Shown in pieces: positions 1 to 10,884 of a stretch of 64,000 nucleotides of DNA. Below the pieces are notes generated by a model that was given only the letters and a program-made list of their open reading frames with translations, was not told the origin of the DNA and did no database searches. Origin of the DNA: Saururus chinensis (lineage: Eukaryota; Streptophyta; Magnoliopsida; Piperales; Saururaceae). Position 1 is the stretch's first letter. Every line of letters begins with the position of its first letter. The stretch is from the NCBI GenBank assembly GCA_035235625.1, contig CP141148.1, positions 11,279,001-11,343,000 of the forward strand. Direction: 5' to 3'. The position numbers were made by a program, and so were the translations under genes.

Positions 1-2730
1 AGTAGACAAGAAAGTAGGTGTTAAACCACTTGTTGTCTTGTTGCTTTCACAGTTAGGGAGTGGAAACCCGCAAAGTCCAAGATTGTTGCTATAAATTGAT
101 GGGTCGTCCAAAGTTTGGAGCTGCATGCCGGTTGGAATCTGTCCAGACAAACTGTTGTGGGACAAATTCAAGTGACTCAACAAATAGATATCTGATAAGC
201 TGGAAGGGATTACTCCTGAGAAATTATTTTCAGATAAATCCAGTGACAACAAATTTGCTAATTTCCCTATGTTTTTTGGTATAACCCCCATAAAGTGATT
301 TCCAGAGAGATTTAGCACAAGCAGCCCAGAAAGGCTCATAACTTCATTTGGAATTTGTCCTGATAAATTGTTCCCTGAGAGATCAAGACAAGTAACATGA
401 GAAAGAGTCCTATCATAGGTATATAAATGTCCACTGATTTGCACTGCCACCCTTTCATTGTAATAAATACCATAGATAAGTATGGCATTTGAGGTCTGTC
501 TTGTTCGCATTGCTAGCAAATTGCCAAAGGTACGAGGAATTGATCCTGATAACTGGTTCATTGCCAAATCCAAAACTCGAAGAGAACTGTGGTTTCCAAG
601 CTCCGGAGGTATCTTCCCCGAGAAGCAATTTGATCTCAAACGAAGTACTCGAAGAACAGGGAAGCTTTCTCCCATCCACGCAGAAATTTTTCCAGAGAGC
701 TTGTTTCCGCCAACATCAAGAGTTTCCAATTGTGAGCAATTGATTATTGATGAAGGCAGCATGCCAGCCAAATTATTATCACTAAGGTGCAATGACTGAA
801 GCCAATGAAGATTCCCCAATGACGAAGGTATCTGGCCAAATAAGTGATTCCCACTCAAATCAAGTGCTTTAAGGTGAGTACAATTACCCATGTTGAATGG
901 TATTTCGCCAGTCAGATTGTTCCGAGAGAGATCGAGTATCTCAATGAAGGTTTCCCATCCACATAATGAAGGTATTGTGCCAGTTATGTTGTTATTGGAT
1001 GCAAGAAAGGCGGAACTTGGAACAGAGCTCGGTGGAATAGAACCGTTAAACTGATTGTTGGATATATCAACGAAGATATAAGAATGTAAAAAAGAAGGAA
1101 TTGGCCCTGAAAATTTGTTCGAGCTCAAATCAATCTTTGCCAAAAGAGTAAAATTGGGCACAGCTTTAGGGAATTGACCTTCAATTTTGTTTTTGCTAAG
1201 ATCCAAGTAGCCTAGTCCAGGAATTGTATTAGAAAACCATTCCGGTAGTTTGCCGCTAATGGATGTATTATAGAGACTTAAAGAAGATAATCTAGTTTGT
1301 GTTTTAAGCCAAGGAGGGAACTCAGATCCAATGTAGCATGATCTAAGAGAAAGAATTTCCAGTTGAAAAGGAGGAACCCAATTAGATGGAAGTTGAATCT
1401 CCAAGGAAGTTGATGACAGGACTAGTGTCTTCAATTTGGACATGTTTTTCAAAAGATCTTCAATTACTCGTCCATGTAGAAAATTACTAGAAAGAACAAG
1501 CTCTTTCAGGTTAGATAGTTTTCCTAAACAGCCTGGAATGGTGCCTCTTAGCAGCGTCTCATCAAGACTAAGAACTTCCAATTTGCTGAGGAGACACAAA
1601 GAATCAGGTAAGTAACCCCCAATCCTGTTACCCGACAAACCCAAAAACCTCAAATTATAATGTTCTCCGATCCCAAAAGGGATGACACCAGTAATATTTC
1701 CATTATATGAAAAATCAAGCTCCTCAAGGGAAGTGATATTATAAACAGAAATTGGCAACTCTCCATATAACCCATTCCCTTCCATATCTAACACTCTAAT
1801 TTTGGTCCAGCCACTGGCAAAAAGCTTTGAAACATTTCCCTGGATCCAGTTTTCTCCCAATCTAAGTTCTTCCAAGTTGGGTAGTTCTGAGAACTTGGGA
1901 GTAATTAACCCTTCAATCCAATTGAAAGAAGCATCAACCGATAAAAGGGTACTGATATTTGCGAGCCAAAAAAGAAGAGATGACCCATTGAGTTCATTCC
2001 AGGAGATATCAATGACCCTGAGAGATGAGGAATTTGAAACGGGAAGCGGGCGGGAAACACCTTGAAGATTACAGTCTTGCAAATGCAACTCATTTAGGGA
2101 GGGAAGGGAACTGAACACGCTCATCCATTCATGACTTGCTGCGGAAAGGTTCACCGAGTTCATGTTCAGAAACATTAAGGTGTACAAGTTGGACACCCAA
2201 TGGAGGCTATCTACATACAACCAACGACCATCAGTATATGGTTGTGATAAATCCATGATCTCAATTCTAGAGAGGTTCCCAAGATGCGGAGGAACTACTC
2301 CGCTAAATTCTGAATAGGATAGGTTCAAATACCTGAGTTCACGAAACGAACCAAGGAAGTTGGGGATTGAACCATGGAACGAGTTCCAACTTAAATCCAA
2401 ATATTGAAGATGTTTTAGCTCCTGTAAAGTTGAGTCCAAGTGACCACGAAAACTCGAGCAGTACACATATACTTCATCACATGGATTTCTGAGGTCAAGT
2501 TTAATGACGTACCCGGTTTCATTATGGCAGGTGATTCCTCTCCATTTGCAGCACTCTGGACCTTCACTCCAAGACTGTAGGACGTTGGATTCGTCCAAGA
2601 GGCTGATTCTGACCTTGAGCAAGGCTTCTCGCTCTGATGGTATGCATTGAATAGCTACAGTGCAAAGGATCGCATGAAAAGCAAAGAGAACCCCCAGAAT
2701 GATGCGGTTGTAAGAACAGCAGAACTCCAT
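1..2730 (-). CDS. LRR receptor-like protein (RLP), 3' end outside window
   Basis: A single uninterrupted frame of 910 codons runs from the ATG at 2730 down to the window edge; I read every codon and found no stop. The N-terminus (MEFCCSYNRIILGVLF...) is a signal peptide of about 25 residues. It is followed by a plant LRRNT_2 cap (SEREALLKVR, then the CCKWRGITC cysteine pair, about residues 27-70). Plant extracellular LRRs (LxxLxxLxLSxNxLxGxIP) fill about residues 75-870, interrupted near residues 750-770 by an island-like segment (YYNERVAVQ) typical of RLPs. The end (GLCGFPLPNC, about residue 885) is the C-terminal cap. The acidic segment, single membrane helix and short tail usual for RLPs would lie beyond the window; a kinase domain there cannot be excluded but would be atypical for this layout. 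Such proteins act at the plasma membrane as immune or developmental receptors with SOBIR1/BAK1-type kinases (family knowledge). The gene shows no intron in this stretch. Two broken relatives lie at 5951-6092 and 28790-30669. Confidence 0.92.
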   Translation of the reverse strand, partial: MEFCCSYNRIILGVLFAFHAILCTVAIQCIPSEREALLKVRISLLDESNVLQSWSEGPECCKWRGITCHNETGYVIKLDLRNPCDEVYVYCSSFRGHLDSTLQELKHLQYLDLSWNSFHGSIPNFLGSFRELRYLNLSYSEFSGVVPPHLGNLSRIEIMDLSQPYTDGRWLYVDSLHWVSNLYTLMFLNMNSVNLSAASHEWMSVFSSLPSLNELHLQDCNLQGVSRPLPVSNSSSLRVIDISWNELNGSSLLFWLANISTLLSVDASFNWIEGLITPKFSELPNLEELRLGENWIQGNVSKLFASGWTKIRVLDMEGNGLYGELPISVYNITSLEELDFSYNGNITGVIPFGIGEHYNLRFLGLSGNRIGGYLPDSLCLLSKLEVLSLDETLLRGTIPGCLGKLSNLKELVLSSNFLHGRVIEDLLKNMSKLKTLVLSSTSLEIQLPSNWVPPFQLEILSLRSCYIGSEFPPWLKTQTRLSSLSLYNTSISGKLPEWFSNTIPGLGYLDLSKNKIEGQFPKAVPNFTLLAKIDLSSNKFSGPIPSFLHSYIFVDISNNQFNGSIPPSSVPSSAFLASNNNITGTIPSLCGWETFIEILDLSRNNLTGEIPFNMGNCTHLKALDLSGNHLFGQIPSSLGNLHWLQSLHLSDNNLAGMLPSSIINCSQLETLDVGGNKLSGKISAWMGESFPVLRVLRLRSNCFSGKIPPELGNHSSLRVLDLAMNQLSGSIPRTFGNLLAMRTRQTSNAILIYGIYYNERVAVQISGHLYTYDRTLSHVTCLDLSGNNLSGQIPNEVMSLSGLLVLNLSGNHFMGVIPKNIGKLANLLSLDLSENNFSGVIPSSLSDIYLLSHLNLSHNSLSGQIPTGMQLQTLDDPSIYSNNLGLCGFPLPNCESNKTTSGLTPTFLST

Positions 2731-2780
2731 TTAGGCCACCCAAGTGTAGTTGCCCATTTACCGGAATTCTACTTGCCTCA

Positions 2781-2786
2781 TTTATA
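2781..2786 (-). promoter_or_regulatory. Putative TATA box of the RLP gene
   Basis: On the minus strand this reads CTATAAATG, about 51-56 bp before the ATG at 2730. With initiation about 30 bp downstream, the 5' UTR would be only about 20-25 nt. Position and sequence are suggestive, but nothing else confirms the start site. Confidence 0.45.
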
Positions 2787-2826
2787 GATTGAATATTACG
2801 TTCTTAACACGTTGTGCATAGGTTAT

Positions 2827-4278
2827 GAACTTATGATATGACCTCTTAGCTGGATTAGAAGAAAATGTCATAGACTATGCTTATTCACATGTATACTCTG
2901 AGACAAGGCTTGAGCTGGAAGCTGGAGCCACTCTCTCATCTAGTCACACGCCAAGTCATCGGGAATGGACTTTTAAATACGTCTTCCCCAGTCAATCTCA
3001 GCGTGTAAGAAGGAGAACCCAAAAAATAATTTGTATGAATTGTGAAACCCAAAAAATAATTTGCCCAATTTGTAAAAATATATTACCTAAACCATAAAAA
3101 TTAAAATTAAATTACAAAAAACTGAAAATAACCTATCTAAAACACAAATTTTGCGAAACTTTTGAAATCATGAAAATTTAGTGAAATAAGAAAATTTCAA
3201 AATAAATTTCTGTCCATGCCCATTTTTCCAAAAATAGACATAATTTGGTTATATTAAAAGATTTTCGGCCTCTAGGCTTTATGGGTATAAAAAAAGTTGC
3301 TAAATTTTTTATAATGATAGGACTCGTATTTCGGTATGGGGCCTGAATACGGGACCTTTAATTGTGGCGTACTATTCGATCCCTGGGCGCCTACAACCAA
3401 CATGAGTAAATTGATTACCAGAAAATTGATTTTGATAAAATAATTTAAAATAACATATATTTAAATTCCCAATTAACATCTCATGCTCCTCATCCTTGCA
3501 TTTACTAAATTACCCTTTAAATTTACCTTAAACTTTGCCATTGTGTCTTGCAATGTTGAACCAAAGCCCGGATTAAGGAGAATGGTTGTATCCGGTTGAC
3601 AATCAACAATAATTTTTTTATCAATTTCTATAAATTTCTATAACTTTCTTTTAGAGTCAAGTCTCATTCTCCCAAGCGATGAAACTTTTTAATGGGAACA
3701 AACTATCCTTTAGGGTCTAAGTCTCCCAAGCAAAGGGATTTTCATTGTTCACAACCTGGACTACTTCTAAATACCACTGATTAGCACATTTTCTCAAAGT
3801 CTTCATATAATATTTGATTTTTCAGTACATAAAAACTGAAATTTTACTAATACTACAAGAGAAACAATATTGTACACAATTCTTTAAATATTGATCACAA
3901 ACCAATATAAATTATGCTATTCAAAATTACACTCTATCCACAATGTACTAACAATTAGTTTTGTCATTGCAACAAGTGGTCCAGAGTGTGGTGTTTCTCA
4001 CGAAGTTTCTCATGGGTCCATTCAAAATCTTGTGGACCAGTGGTTACTGAGTCAAGTAAGAGTTGTTGATGTCAAGGAACGAGCAACCATTGCCGAGAAT
4101 TTGCGATATGAGAGTGACAAGAAACAACACTACAATTGTAAAAAAAAAAGCACAACTGCAACAAGTGGAAGCCAACTACAATTGAGAGAGAAAGTGCAAG
4201 GATAATTACATGAGACATTGCTTTTCAGGAAGTCTAGTCAATTGGACTTGTCATTGTAATGAGTAAAGTGAAGAGGTA
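2827..4278. repeat. Duplicated RLP upstream block, copy 1
   Basis: This block begins about 100 bp upstream of the RLP start codon (gaacttatgatatg) and is repeated almost in full at 6099-7476. The second copy lacks about 130 bp of A-rich sequence (3020-3150 here). Its right half (about 3640-4265) belongs to a family seen also at 5390-5945, 6790-7465, 9920-10620 and, split by insertions, 30690-31195 plus 33540-34035. A 104-codon plus-strand frame (3891-4205) is present but has no recognisable domain. The block holds no convincing gene. Confidence 0.8.
3891..4205 (+). other. Unrecognised 104-codon frame in duplicated block
   Basis: The predicted peptide contains GPECGVSHEVSHGS and a charged stretch VDVKERATIAENLRYESDKK. 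A near-identical frame of the same length is at 7051-7365. In other copies of the block (5627-5836, about 10200-10450, about 33590-33780) the frame is shorter or interrupted. Because the copies are recent duplicates, conservation of the frame says little. It could be a fragment of an exon captured in the flank. No function is assigned. Confidence 0.15.
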
Positions 4279-5120
4279 TACTTCAAGAAAATAGACTATT
4301 AGTGATGCTTTTAAGCATAAAAACATCACTTAATATACGTTGCTAAATGCATAAAAAAAGTACTATCCTTACTATTTATTCATGACAAATATAAAAAAAG
4401 CATCGCTAACAATAAAAGCATTGCTATTAATATAGAATTAGCGACACTGTTAAAAGCATTGTTACTATAAAAAAATCTAAAAAATTAAAAAATAATTATT
4501 AACAATGTTTTTCAAAGAGTCACTACTATAAAAATCATTTTAAAAAAATAAAAAATATCAACACTGTTGACGATTCTTCTAAAGAGTGCCGCTAGTAACA
4601 TTAGTATATCACTACTAATATGTGTCGCTAATATATTGAGTATTAGTGATGCATATAAATTTGTATTGCTAATATATTAGGTATTGTGACGCATATAAGT
4701 TTGTGTCGCTAATAGAAAGGCTATTAGCGACACATGTTTTTATGCATCACTAATACATTATATTTTATTTTTATTATTTTTAAAATATAACAATAATAAA
4801 AATTATAAAATTTAAAACTAAATTATCATGCTCTCTTCCCTCTCCTCTTCTCAATTTCCTCTGTCCTCTCACTCTCTCTCTATTTTCTCTCTCTTTCCAT
4901 TATCTCTCTCCTCGTCTCTTTCTCACATGCATTGATGTGAGCCCTAGCTTTGAGGAGGAGATGGGGGAGGGTATTGAATATAATTTAAATTTTTTTAAAT
5001 TTGTATTTGATATTATATTTTAAAATTAATAAATATAAAATAAAGTAAATATATGCATAGTTAATATACTGGGTGTTTGCGACCCATATAAGTTTGCGTC
5101 ACTAATCCATTATATTTCAT
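4279..5120. mobile_element. Non-autonomous CACTA-like element, copy 1
   Basis: The left end reads cttcaagaaaatagactatt, close to the CACTACAAGAAAA terminal motif of plant CACTA (EnSpm) elements. The interior is built of short direct and inverted words such as tagtgatgc, gcgacac and gtcgctaatag, the usual subterminal repeat style of this superfamily. A near-perfect palindrome centres on 4718 (tgtcgctaatag / ctattagcgaca). No transposase is present. The right end (gcgtcactaat at about 5096-5106) meets the flank repeat without an intact terminal CACTA motif, so the element is probably end-degraded. The superfamily call rests on motif style, not on a recovered target duplication. Confidence 0.5.
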
Positions 5121-5945
5121 GAACTTATGATATGGACTCTTAGCTAGACTAGAAGAAAATGCCATAGATTATGCTTATTCACGTTTGTAATTGCATCATA
5201 TTGATCCATTTGCACCCTTTGAGCCAAGAGCAGAGCCAAGGCTTCAGCTAGAAGCTAGAGACGCTCTTATCTAAAGACAAACCAAGTCATTGGGTACAAG
5301 AACACATGGAATGGACTTCTAAATGCAGCCTACCCGGTCATTGTCAGTGTGTAAGAACAAGAACCTGTCTATTTTAGAAAGAAAATAACGATGGGAACAA
5401 ATAATCTTTTAAAGTGAAGTCTCCTAAGAAAAGGAATCTTAAATGGGAACAAACTATCTTTTAGAGTCAAGTCTCCCAAGCGAAGCGATTTTCATTGTTC
5501 ACAGCGGACAACTTGGACTACTTCTAAATACCATTAATTAGCACATTTTCTTGAAGTAAGCATATAATATCTGATTTTGCAGTACATTAAAACTGAAATT
5601 TAACTTATACTACAAGAGAAACCATATTGTGCACAATTCTTCAAATATTGATCACAAACCAATATAAACTATGCTATTCAAAATTACACTCTATCCACTA
5701 CGTACTAATAATCAGTGTTGTCATTGCCACAAGTGGTCCAGAGCGTGGTGTTTCTCACGAAGTTTCTCATGGGTCTCTTCCCTACCATTCAAAATCTTGT
5801 GGACCAGTGATTACTGAGTCAAGCAAGAGTTGTTGATGTCAATGAATGAGCAACCATTACTGAGAAGTTGTAATACGAGAGTGACATGAAACAACACTAT
5901 AATTGGGGGGAAAAAGAAGCACAACTGCAATCAAGTGGTGGCCAA
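5121..5945. repeat. Duplicated RLP flank block, second type, copy 1
   Basis: Starts with gaacttatgatatggactc and matches 9663-10490 closely. The first 230 bp also resemble 2827-3020 and 6099-6290, so the same ancestral flank occurs four times between 2.8 and 10 kb. The right half (from about 5390) is another copy of the five-member block described for 2827-4278. It ends abruptly at an RLP fragment (5951). Confidence 0.75.
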
Positions 5946-5950
5946 CTATT

Positions 5951-6092
5951 ATCTCAAAAATCAAGGGCCTCAAGGGAAGTGATATTATAAATAGAAATTG
6001 GCAACTCTCCATATAACCCATTCCAACGCATCTCTGACACAAATTTTGGTCCAGCCACTGGCAAAAAGCTTTGAAACATTTCCCTGGATCAA
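5951..6092 (-). pseudogene. LRR-RLP fragment (142 bp)
   Basis: This piece matches the LRR coding strand of the intact RLP at about 1711-1850 (shared words such as ctcaagggaagtgatatt and aaaaagctttgaaacatt). At its upstream side it jumps straight to the sequence that normally lies about 100 bp before the RLP start codon. The simplest reading is a deletion of roughly 1 kb that removed the signal peptide, cap and first LRRs of a former RLP copy. A second deletion removed everything 3' of the fragment. It cannot encode a receptor. Confidence 0.85.
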
Positions 6093-6098
6093 GTTTAT

Positions 6099-7476
6099 GA
6101 ACTTATGATATGGACTCTTAGCTAGATTAGAAGAAAATGCCATAGACTATGCTTATTCACATGTAAACTTTGAGCCAACGCTTGAGCTGGAAGCTGGAGC
6201 CACTCTCTTATCTAGTCACATGCCAAGTCATCGGGAACGGACTTTTAAATACGTCTTCCCCAGTCAATCTCAGCGTGTAAGAATAAGAACCCAAAAAATA
6301 ACATATTTAAACACAAATTTTGCGAAACTTTTGAAATTATGAAAATTTAGTGAATTAAGCAAATTTCAAAATAAATTTCTGTCCATGCCCATTTTTCCAA
6401 AAATAGACATCATTTGATTATATTAAAAGATTTTACGCCTCTAGGCTTTATGGGTATATAAAAAGTTGCTATTTTTTTTATAAAGATAGGACTCGTATTT
6501 GGGTATGGGGCCTACATACGGGACCTTTAATTGTGGCGTGCTATTTGATCCTTGGGCCCCTATAGCCTACATGAGTAAATTGATTACCAGAAAATTGATT
6601 TTGATAAAATAATTTAAAATGACATATATTTAAATTCCCAATTAACATCTCATGCTCCTCATCCTTGCATTTACTAAATTACCCTTTAAATTTACCTTAA
6701 ACTCTGTCGTTGTCTTGCAATGTTGAACCAAAGCCCGGATTAAGGAGAATGGTTGTATCCGGTTGACAATCAACAATATTTTTTTTATCAATTTCTATAA
6801 CTTTCTTTTAGAGCTAGTCAAGTCTCATTCTCCCAAGCGATGAAACTTTTTAATGGGAACAAACTATCCTTTAGGGTCTAAGTCACCCAAGCAAAGGAAT
6901 TTTCATTGTTCACAACCTGGACTACTTCTAAATACCACTGATTAGCACATTTTTTCAAAGTCTTAATATATATTTGATTTTGCAGTACATTAAAACTGAA
7001 ATTTTACTAATACTACAAGAGAAACAATATTGTACACAATTCTTTAAATATTGATCACAAACCAATATAAATTATGCTATTTAAAATTACACTCTATCCA
7101 CAATGTACTGACAATTAGTTTTGTCATTGCAACAAGTGGTCCAGAGTGTGGTGTTTCTCACGAAGTTTCTCATGGGTCCATTCAAAGTCTTGTGGACCAG
7201 TGGTTACTGAGTCAAGCAAGAGTTGTTGATGTCAAGGAACGAGCAACCATTGCCGAGAATTTGCGATATGAGAGTGACAAGAAACAACACTACAATTGGG
7301 GAAAAAGAAGCGCAGCTGCAACAAGTGGAAGCCAACTACAATTGAGAGAGAAAGTGCAAGAATAATTACATGAGACGACCATTCAAGAGAAGACGAGTGA
7401 GCAATATATGCTGAAATTGCTTTTCAGCAAGTCTAGTCAATTGGACTTGTCATTGTAAGAGTAAAGCGAAGAGGTA
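6099..7476. repeat. Duplicated RLP upstream block, copy 2
   Basis: Collinear with 2827-4278 at high identity, with a deletion of about 130 bp near 6295 and a few small indels. It carries an intact version of the 104-codon frame (7051-7365). Since it starts right after the RLP fragment at 5951-6092, it marks the upstream side of a lost RLP gene. No gene is seen in it. Confidence 0.8.
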
Positions 7477-7869
7477 TACTTCAAGAAAATAGACTATTAG
7501 TGATGCTTTTAAGCATAAAAACATCACTTAAAATACGTCGCTAAATGCATAAAAAAAGTACTATTCTTACTATTTATTCATGACAAATATAAAAAAAGCA
7601 TCGCTAACAATAAAAGCATTGCTATTAATATAGTATTAGCGACACTTTTAACAACATTATTACTATAAAAAAGTAATTACTAACAATGTTTTTCTCAGAG
7701 TTGCTACTATAAAAATCATTTTAAAAAAATAAAAAAAAATCAACTTTGTTCACGATTCTTCTAAAGAGTGTCTCTAGTATCATTAGTTTATCGTATAACA
7801 ATATTTACAATGCTCCTAAAGAGAGCATATAATAAAAAAATATGAGAAAAATCAAAACCTTTTGAGATG

Positions 7870-8260
7870 GTTTAATGGGAGAGGGGGGAGGAGCTGGTTC
7901 TGCAGGAGGAGGAGACTTGGGAAGGGGCAAAGGTAGAAGTAGAGGGGAGGAGAAGGGGAGCCAGCGGGTATGGGGGACGAGGTAGTCGGTTCTGGGGAGT
8001 AGGGGACCTGGGAAGGGGTGGGCATAAGAGGGGCTCCACTGCTCCTACTCCAGCATGAAACATAGCTCCCACCATCTATTTCCATCCGGAGAAGGAAGGA
8101 GGGGGGTGCTGTAGAGCAGGGAGTGGGCAGGAGGAGAAGGGGAGTTGGTCTTGGAGGGGTAGAGCCGAAACTGAGGCAGACAGCGGTAGAGCCAAAAGTA
8201 GAGGGGGGAGAAGGGGGAGTTGGAGTGGACTTGGGGGGGGGGGGGAGACGGTGATGGTGA
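7870..8260. repeat. G-rich low-complexity stretch
   Basis: The plus strand is dominated by runs such as ggggaggagaaggggag and a run of ten or more G near 8231-8244. Open frames on the minus strand here read as proline-rich low-complexity peptides and are composition artefacts. The stretch lies inside the longer CACTA-like element and is absent from the shorter copy. Confidence 0.8.
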
Positions 8261-8654
8261 CAAGCTATAGTAAGGTGGTGGGCAAAGACTGGCTAGCGAA
8301 CGACAGTGGGAGAAGTCTCCGCTAGGGGAGGAGAAAAAACTGACTGAGGGGGAGGTGGAAATTCACCCTTCTGTGAATTTTTGCGCTTTTCCAAAATTTT
8401 GTGCACCGGTGAAGATACATGTTGTAACACTTCCTGAGAAGCATCACAAAAAGCCGTTAATTTGCGATGCTTCTCTTAAAGTGTTCGCAAATCCATATTT
8501 TTTTAAAATAAAACTATTATCAATGCTTCAAACGAAGTGTCGCAAATAGTAAATATTTTGTGATGCTTCCAATAAAGTTTCGCAAATAACTATCAATTTG
8601 TGATGCTTCTTAAGAAGTGCCACAAATAATATTTTAATAAAAAATACACTTACC

Positions 8655-9020
8655 CTCCTCTGTTCGTTGTCTCCCTCCATTTCTCTCTCTTTCTCCTCTC
8701 TCTTCTCTCTTCTCTCTCCCTCTCCTCTATCATATGTCATCACTCTCTCTCTTGTCTCCACTCTCCTCACTCACACTTCTCTCTCCTCTCTCACCTCTCC
8801 CTCCCTTCACTCTCTCCCCCCCTCTCTCTCTCTTCACCTCTCTGTTATCTCTCTCTCTTCTCTCTTCTCTCTCCTCTCTCTCTCCTCTTTCTAATATCCC
8901 TCTCTCTTCTCTCACTAACTCTCCTCTCCCTCTCCTCTCTCTCTTCACTCACCCTCTCTATCTCCTCTCTTCTCTCTCCCCCCTCTTCTCTCTCCTCTCT
9001 CTTCTCTCCTCTCTTTCTCA
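8655..9020. repeat. Long CT-rich (polypyrimidine) tract
   Basis: About 370 bp consisting almost only of ctct, ctcc and cttc words. All frames in it, on both strands, are compositional artefacts (Ser/Leu-rich or Arg/Glu-rich). Shorter CT tracts sit at the corresponding place in the other modules (about 4845-4920 and 9375-9470). Confidence 0.9.
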
Positions 9021-9662
9021 AGCATGTCAAAGTGAGCCTTAGCTTTGAGGAGAGGGAAGAGAGTATGGCAATTTAATTTTAATTTCTAGAATTCTTTATT
9101 TGATATTATTTCTTGAAATTAATAAATATAAAATAAAATAAATATATTAGCTACTCATACTAATATGTCTCGCTAATATATTAGGTATTAGTGACACATA
9201 TAAGTTTGTATCGCTAATATATTAGGTATTGTGACGCATATAAGTTTGTGTCGCTAATAGAAAGGCTATTAGCGACACACGTTTTTATGCATCACTAATA
9301 CATTATATTTTATTTTTATTATTTTTAAAATATAACAATAATTAAAATTATAAAAATTAAAACTAAATTATTATGCTCTCTTCCCTCTCCTCTTCTCAAC
9401 TCTCCTCTGTCCTCTCTCTCTCTCTATTTCCTCTCTCTTTCCTTTATCTCTCTCCTAGTCTCTTTCTCACATGCATCGATGTGAGCCCTAGCTTTGAGGA
9501 GATGGGGGAGGGTATTTGAATATAATTTATTTTTTTTTAATTTTGATTTGATATTATATTTTAAAATTAATAAATATAAAATAAAGTAAAATATATGCAT
9601 TGTTAATATACTGGGTGTTTGCAACCCATATAAGTTTGCGTCACTAATCCATTATATTTCAT

Positions 9663-10620
9663 GAACTTATGATATGGACTCTTAGCTAGACTAGAAGAAA
9701 ATGCCATAGATTATGCTTATTCACGTTTGTAATTGCATCATATTGATCCATTTGCAACCTTTGAGCCAAGAACAGAGCCAAGGCTTTAGCTGGAAGCTAA
9801 AGACACTCTTATCTAAACACAAACCAAGTCATCGGGTACGAGAACACACGGAACGGACTTCTAAATGCAGCCTCCCAGGTCATTATCAGCGTGTAAGAAC
9901 GAGAACCTATCTATTTTAGAAAGCAAATAGCAATGGGAACAAATAATCTTTTAAAGTCAAGTCTCCTAAGTGAAGGAATCTTAAATGGGAACAAACTATC
10001 TTTTAGAGTCAAGTCTCCCAAGCAAAGGGATTTTCATTGTTCACAGCGGACGACTTGGACTACTTCTGAATACCATTAATTAGCACATTTTCTTGAAGTA
10101 TGCATATAATATCTGATTTTGTGGTACATTAAAACTGAAATTTAACTTATACTACAAGAGAAACCATATTGTGCACAATTCTTCAAATATTGATCACAAA
10201 TTAATATAAATTATGCTATTCAAAATTGCACTCCATCCACAACGTACTAATAATCAGTGTTGTCATTGCCACAAGTGGTCCAAAGCATGGTGTTTCTGGT
10301 GAAGTTTCTCATGGGTCTCTTCCCTACCATTCAAAATCTTGTGGACCAGTGGTTACTGAGTCAAGCAAGTGTTGTTGATGTCAAGGAATGAGCAACCATT
10401 GTCGAGAAGTTGTAATATGAGAGTGACAAGAAACAACACTATAATTGGGGGGAAAAAGAAGCACAACTGCAATCAAGTGGCGGCCAACTATAATTGAAAG
10501 AGAAAGTGCTAAGGATATATATGAGATGACCATTCAAGAGAAGATGTGTACATGATATGTGTTGAAATTGCTTTTCAGGAAGTCAATTGGACCTTTTCCT
10601 TGTAATGAATAAAGTGGAGA
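9663..10620. repeat. Duplicated RLP flank block, second type, copy 2
   Basis: Matches 5121-5945 and continues further (to about 10620) than that copy, which is cut by the RLP fragment. Its right part matches 33540-34035 beside the 28-30 kb RLP pseudogene. No gene is seen. Confidence 0.75.
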
Positions 10621-10629
10621 GGTAGACCA

Positions 10630-10884
10630 ATGTTTTAAAAACCGGCCCAACAATTGATCCGGATTGGTTGCCGGGCCAGGATAATTGGGTTCAACTGCGG
10701 GTCAACCCGGGTTGACCCATTTTCCTAAATAATAGCTTGAATAAAAAGTTAGGTAACAAATTTGCATAAAATCGTTGTAGCTCAATTGGCAGATTGTAAG
10801 CATTAATATCACTAGAGACTTTCTTCTAGATTTCTGGAGGAATGGAGCAACGTAAAGTAGATAAATATTATATAAAAGATAATT
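10630..10884 (+). mobile_element. Insertion with tRNA-like A box, possible SINE relic
   Basis: About 255 bp present here but absent from the matching position in the duplicated copy at 34040, so it is an insertion in one copy (or a loss in the other). It starts with ttttaaaaaccggcccaac, contains gggtcaacccgggttgaccc, and at 10778-10795 has tagctcaattggcaga, which resembles the tRNA A box used by plant SINEs. I found no clear B box or poly(A) tail, so the SINE reading is weak. Confidence 0.3.

Larger units (their letters stand above)
7477..9662. mobile_element. Non-autonomous CACTA-like element, copy 2 (longer form)
   Basis: Both ends align with 4279-5120, but the middle (about 7797-9160) is about 1.36 kb longer. 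The extra part has G-rich DNA (7870-8260), more CACTA-style words (tgcgatgcttct, aagtgtcgcaaatag, 8420-8640) and a long CT tract (8655-9020). A module of CT tract plus gtgagccctagctttgagg plus attaataaatataaaataaa occurs twice here (8640-9150, 9350-9610) and once in copy 1 (4830-5060). Copy 1 may therefore be an internal deletion derivative of this longer form. No transposase frame is visible. Confidence 0.5.

Noticed and set aside
3841-3870. actacaagagaaac as a CACTA terminus
   Set aside because: It resembles CACTACAAGAAA, but lies inside a block repeated in five places, with no CACTA-style subterminal words next to it; the terminus at 4279 fits better.
8667-9042. Ser/Leu- and Arg/Glu-rich frames on both strands
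   Set aside because: These are translations of the CT tract.
10778-10795. Possible tRNA gene (tagctcaattggcaga)
   Set aside because: Only the A-box-like part is tRNA-like; no cloverleaf, acceptor stem or B box could be drawn around it.
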